14,848 nucleotides of DNA from Gammaproteobacteria bacterium (lineage in GTDB: Bacteria > Pseudomonadota > Gammaproteobacteria > SZUA-140). Location: contig QIHH01000026.1 of NCBI GenBank assembly GCA_003230195.1, positions 1-14,848 of the forward strand. The letters are read 5' to 3'. The notes under the pieces were generated by a model. The model was given only the letters and a program-made list of their open reading frames with translations. It was not told where the DNA came from and made no database searches. Below, in pieces: positions 14,138 through 14,848 of the stretch; the first letter of the stretch is position 1; each line of letters opens with the position of its first letter. A program made the translations under genes and the position numbers.

Positions 14138-14146
14138 TGCTACACT
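14138..14146 (+). promoter_or_regulatory. Possible extended -10 promoter for the LsrG-like gene
   Basis: TGC-TACACT (14138-14146) is an extended -10 element, 37 nt before the ATG. The -35 is poor (TGGAAA or GAAACA at 17-19 bp). If real, the gene can be expressed apart from arsRM. Confidence 0.3.
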
Positions 14147-14182
14147 TTTCAGACACATATTTTTTACCACAAGGAAGCCGCC

Positions 14183-14479
14183 ATGTATGTAACGCTGGTT
14201 CATGTTCATGTCAAACAATCTCATGTTAGTGACTTTATTACGGCCACCGAAATTAATCACCACGCATCGATTCAAGAAACAGGTAACCGACGCTTTGATA
14301 TACTCCAGTCTCCGCAAGATAGTAGCCGTTTTACCCTCTACGAGGCGTACGTTGATGAAGCGGCGGCAAAGCAACATAAAGAGACCGCGCACTACCTTGC
14401 CTGGCGCAATACTGTTGCCGAGTGGATGGCATCACCACGCCAAGGTGAACCGCTGATCGGGCTTTTTCCCAAAGAATAA
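14183..14479 (+). CDS. LsrG-like antibiotic biosynthesis monooxygenase (ABM) domain protein
   Basis: This 98-residue protein is a single ABM ferredoxin-like domain, close in length to LsrG (96). Conserved features seen are YVTLVHVHV, NHHASIQETGNRRFD, SRFTLYEAY, DEAAAKQHKETAHYLAW and the closing MASPR. LsrG isomerises phospho-AI-2 breakdown intermediates, while other members are cofactor-free quinol monooxygenases; sequence alone does not choose. No other lsr gene is visible. The ATG at 14183 has ribosome site AAGGAAG 5 nt upstream; the frame is open upstream into arsM but nothing supports an earlier start. It lies 160 nt before an iron-containing alcohol dehydrogenase gene in the same direction, hinting at a shared small-carbonyl pathway. 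Confidence 0.85.
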   Translation: MYVTLVHVHVKQSHVSDFITATEINHHASIQETGNRRFDILQSPQDSSRFTLYEAYVDEAAAKQHKETAHYLAWRNTVAEWMASPRQGEPLIGLFPKE

Positions 14480-14639
14480 CAACTGAAAGACACTTCTACT
14501 CATTCATGAACACATATATTGAATCCCAAATCTGCCACCGCGGCGTTGCCAATAGGCCCTATTACCTGCGATTCGCGCCTTACTATGACAAATTTGGATC
14601 TCCAATCTACTATGTTCATAATTAATAGAGGTGTCCTTA

Positions 14640-14848
14640 ATGCCATTCACCATCGCCCGCCTTCCCCACATTGAATTTGGTGCAGGAAGCCTTGATAAAC
14701 TTCCCACCATCATTAAAACATTTGGCAACCGCGTCCTTTTTGTTACCGGTAAACAATCAATACATCAGTCACCATTATGGAAAGTACTATGCGAACAATT
14801 AAATGTTAAAAATATCAAGTGTTTTTTTGCCAACATTCATCATGAACC
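14640..14848 (+). CDS. Iron-containing alcohol dehydrogenase, N-terminal part (cut by window end)
   Basis: The frame from ATG 14640 runs open for 69 codons to the window end. It begins MPFTIARLPHIEFGAGSLDK, the typical opening of group III (iron-containing) alcohol dehydrogenases, in which a substrate-side strand is followed by F-G-x-G. The nucleotide-binding part starts with RVLFVTGKQSIHQSPLW (about 31-47). The metal-binding His/Asp residues lie beyond the window, so substrate class cannot be judged. Ribosome site AGAGGTG (14627-14633) supports the start. It follows the LsrG-like gene by 160 nt, and a palindrome AATAGG-C-CCTATT (14551-14563) in that gap could be an operator. Confidence 0.88.
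   Translation, partial: MPFTIARLPHIEFGAGSLDKLPTIIKTFGNRVLFVTGKQSIHQSPLWKVLCEQLNVKNIKCFFANIHHE

Noticed and set aside
14003..14182. Upstream extension of the LsrG-like frame into arsM
   Set aside because: It overlaps arsM in another frame; the ribosome site and family length support the ATG at 14183.

Overview
The window looks like a chromosomal segment of a gammaproteobacterium of moderate GC content. The basis is the overlapping purE-purK pair, the YfiR/YfiN-type signalling operon, the LsrG-like protein and the general character of the proteins. No rRNA, tRNA or marker gene is present, so this placement is an inference. There are 14 supported protein genes (two of them cut by the window edges) and one probable frameshifted gene.

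Left part (1-3540). The left edge holds the first 20 codons of a leftward gene that resembles the HD-nuclease end of CRISPR Cas3, which would put a type I CRISPR-Cas locus just outside the window. A small membrane protein follows, then a leftward SOS mutagenesis cassette, lexA-like repressor plus UmuC-type polymerase. Its promoter carries a GTTC-N7-GTTC direct repeat, the operator type known from Alphaproteobacteria, and the repressor's recognition helix is also of that type. A copy of a dispersed repeat and a small cysteine-rich protein gene, whose start lies in a hairpin, end this part.

Middle part (3541-9449). A long leftward PilZ-like protein, probably a cyclic-di-GMP effector, is divergent from purE-purK (de novo purine synthesis, ATGA overlap). 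A secreted ChaN-like protein with a C-terminal PDZ domain comes next. The 690 bases after it have no convincing gene but contain a 191-bp imperfect palindrome with 42-bp arms. Half of this palindrome matches the repeat near 3111-3190 over 80 bp, so it is a MITE-like element.

Right part (9450-14848). A YfiR-like periplasmic protein overlaps by ATGA a CHASE8-HAMP-PAS-GGDEF-EAL protein, giving a membrane cyclic-di-GMP switch. A small leftward secreted-protein gene with a frameshift follows. Then comes an arsenic locus: arsR, apparently leaderless with a palindrome over its start codon, and arsM. An LsrG-like ABM protein and the start of an iron-containing alcohol dehydrogenase close the window.

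Themes: DNA-damage response (lexA-umuC), cyclic-di-GMP signalling (PilZ-like, YfiR, GGDEF-EAL), arsenic methylation, and traces of mobile DNA.
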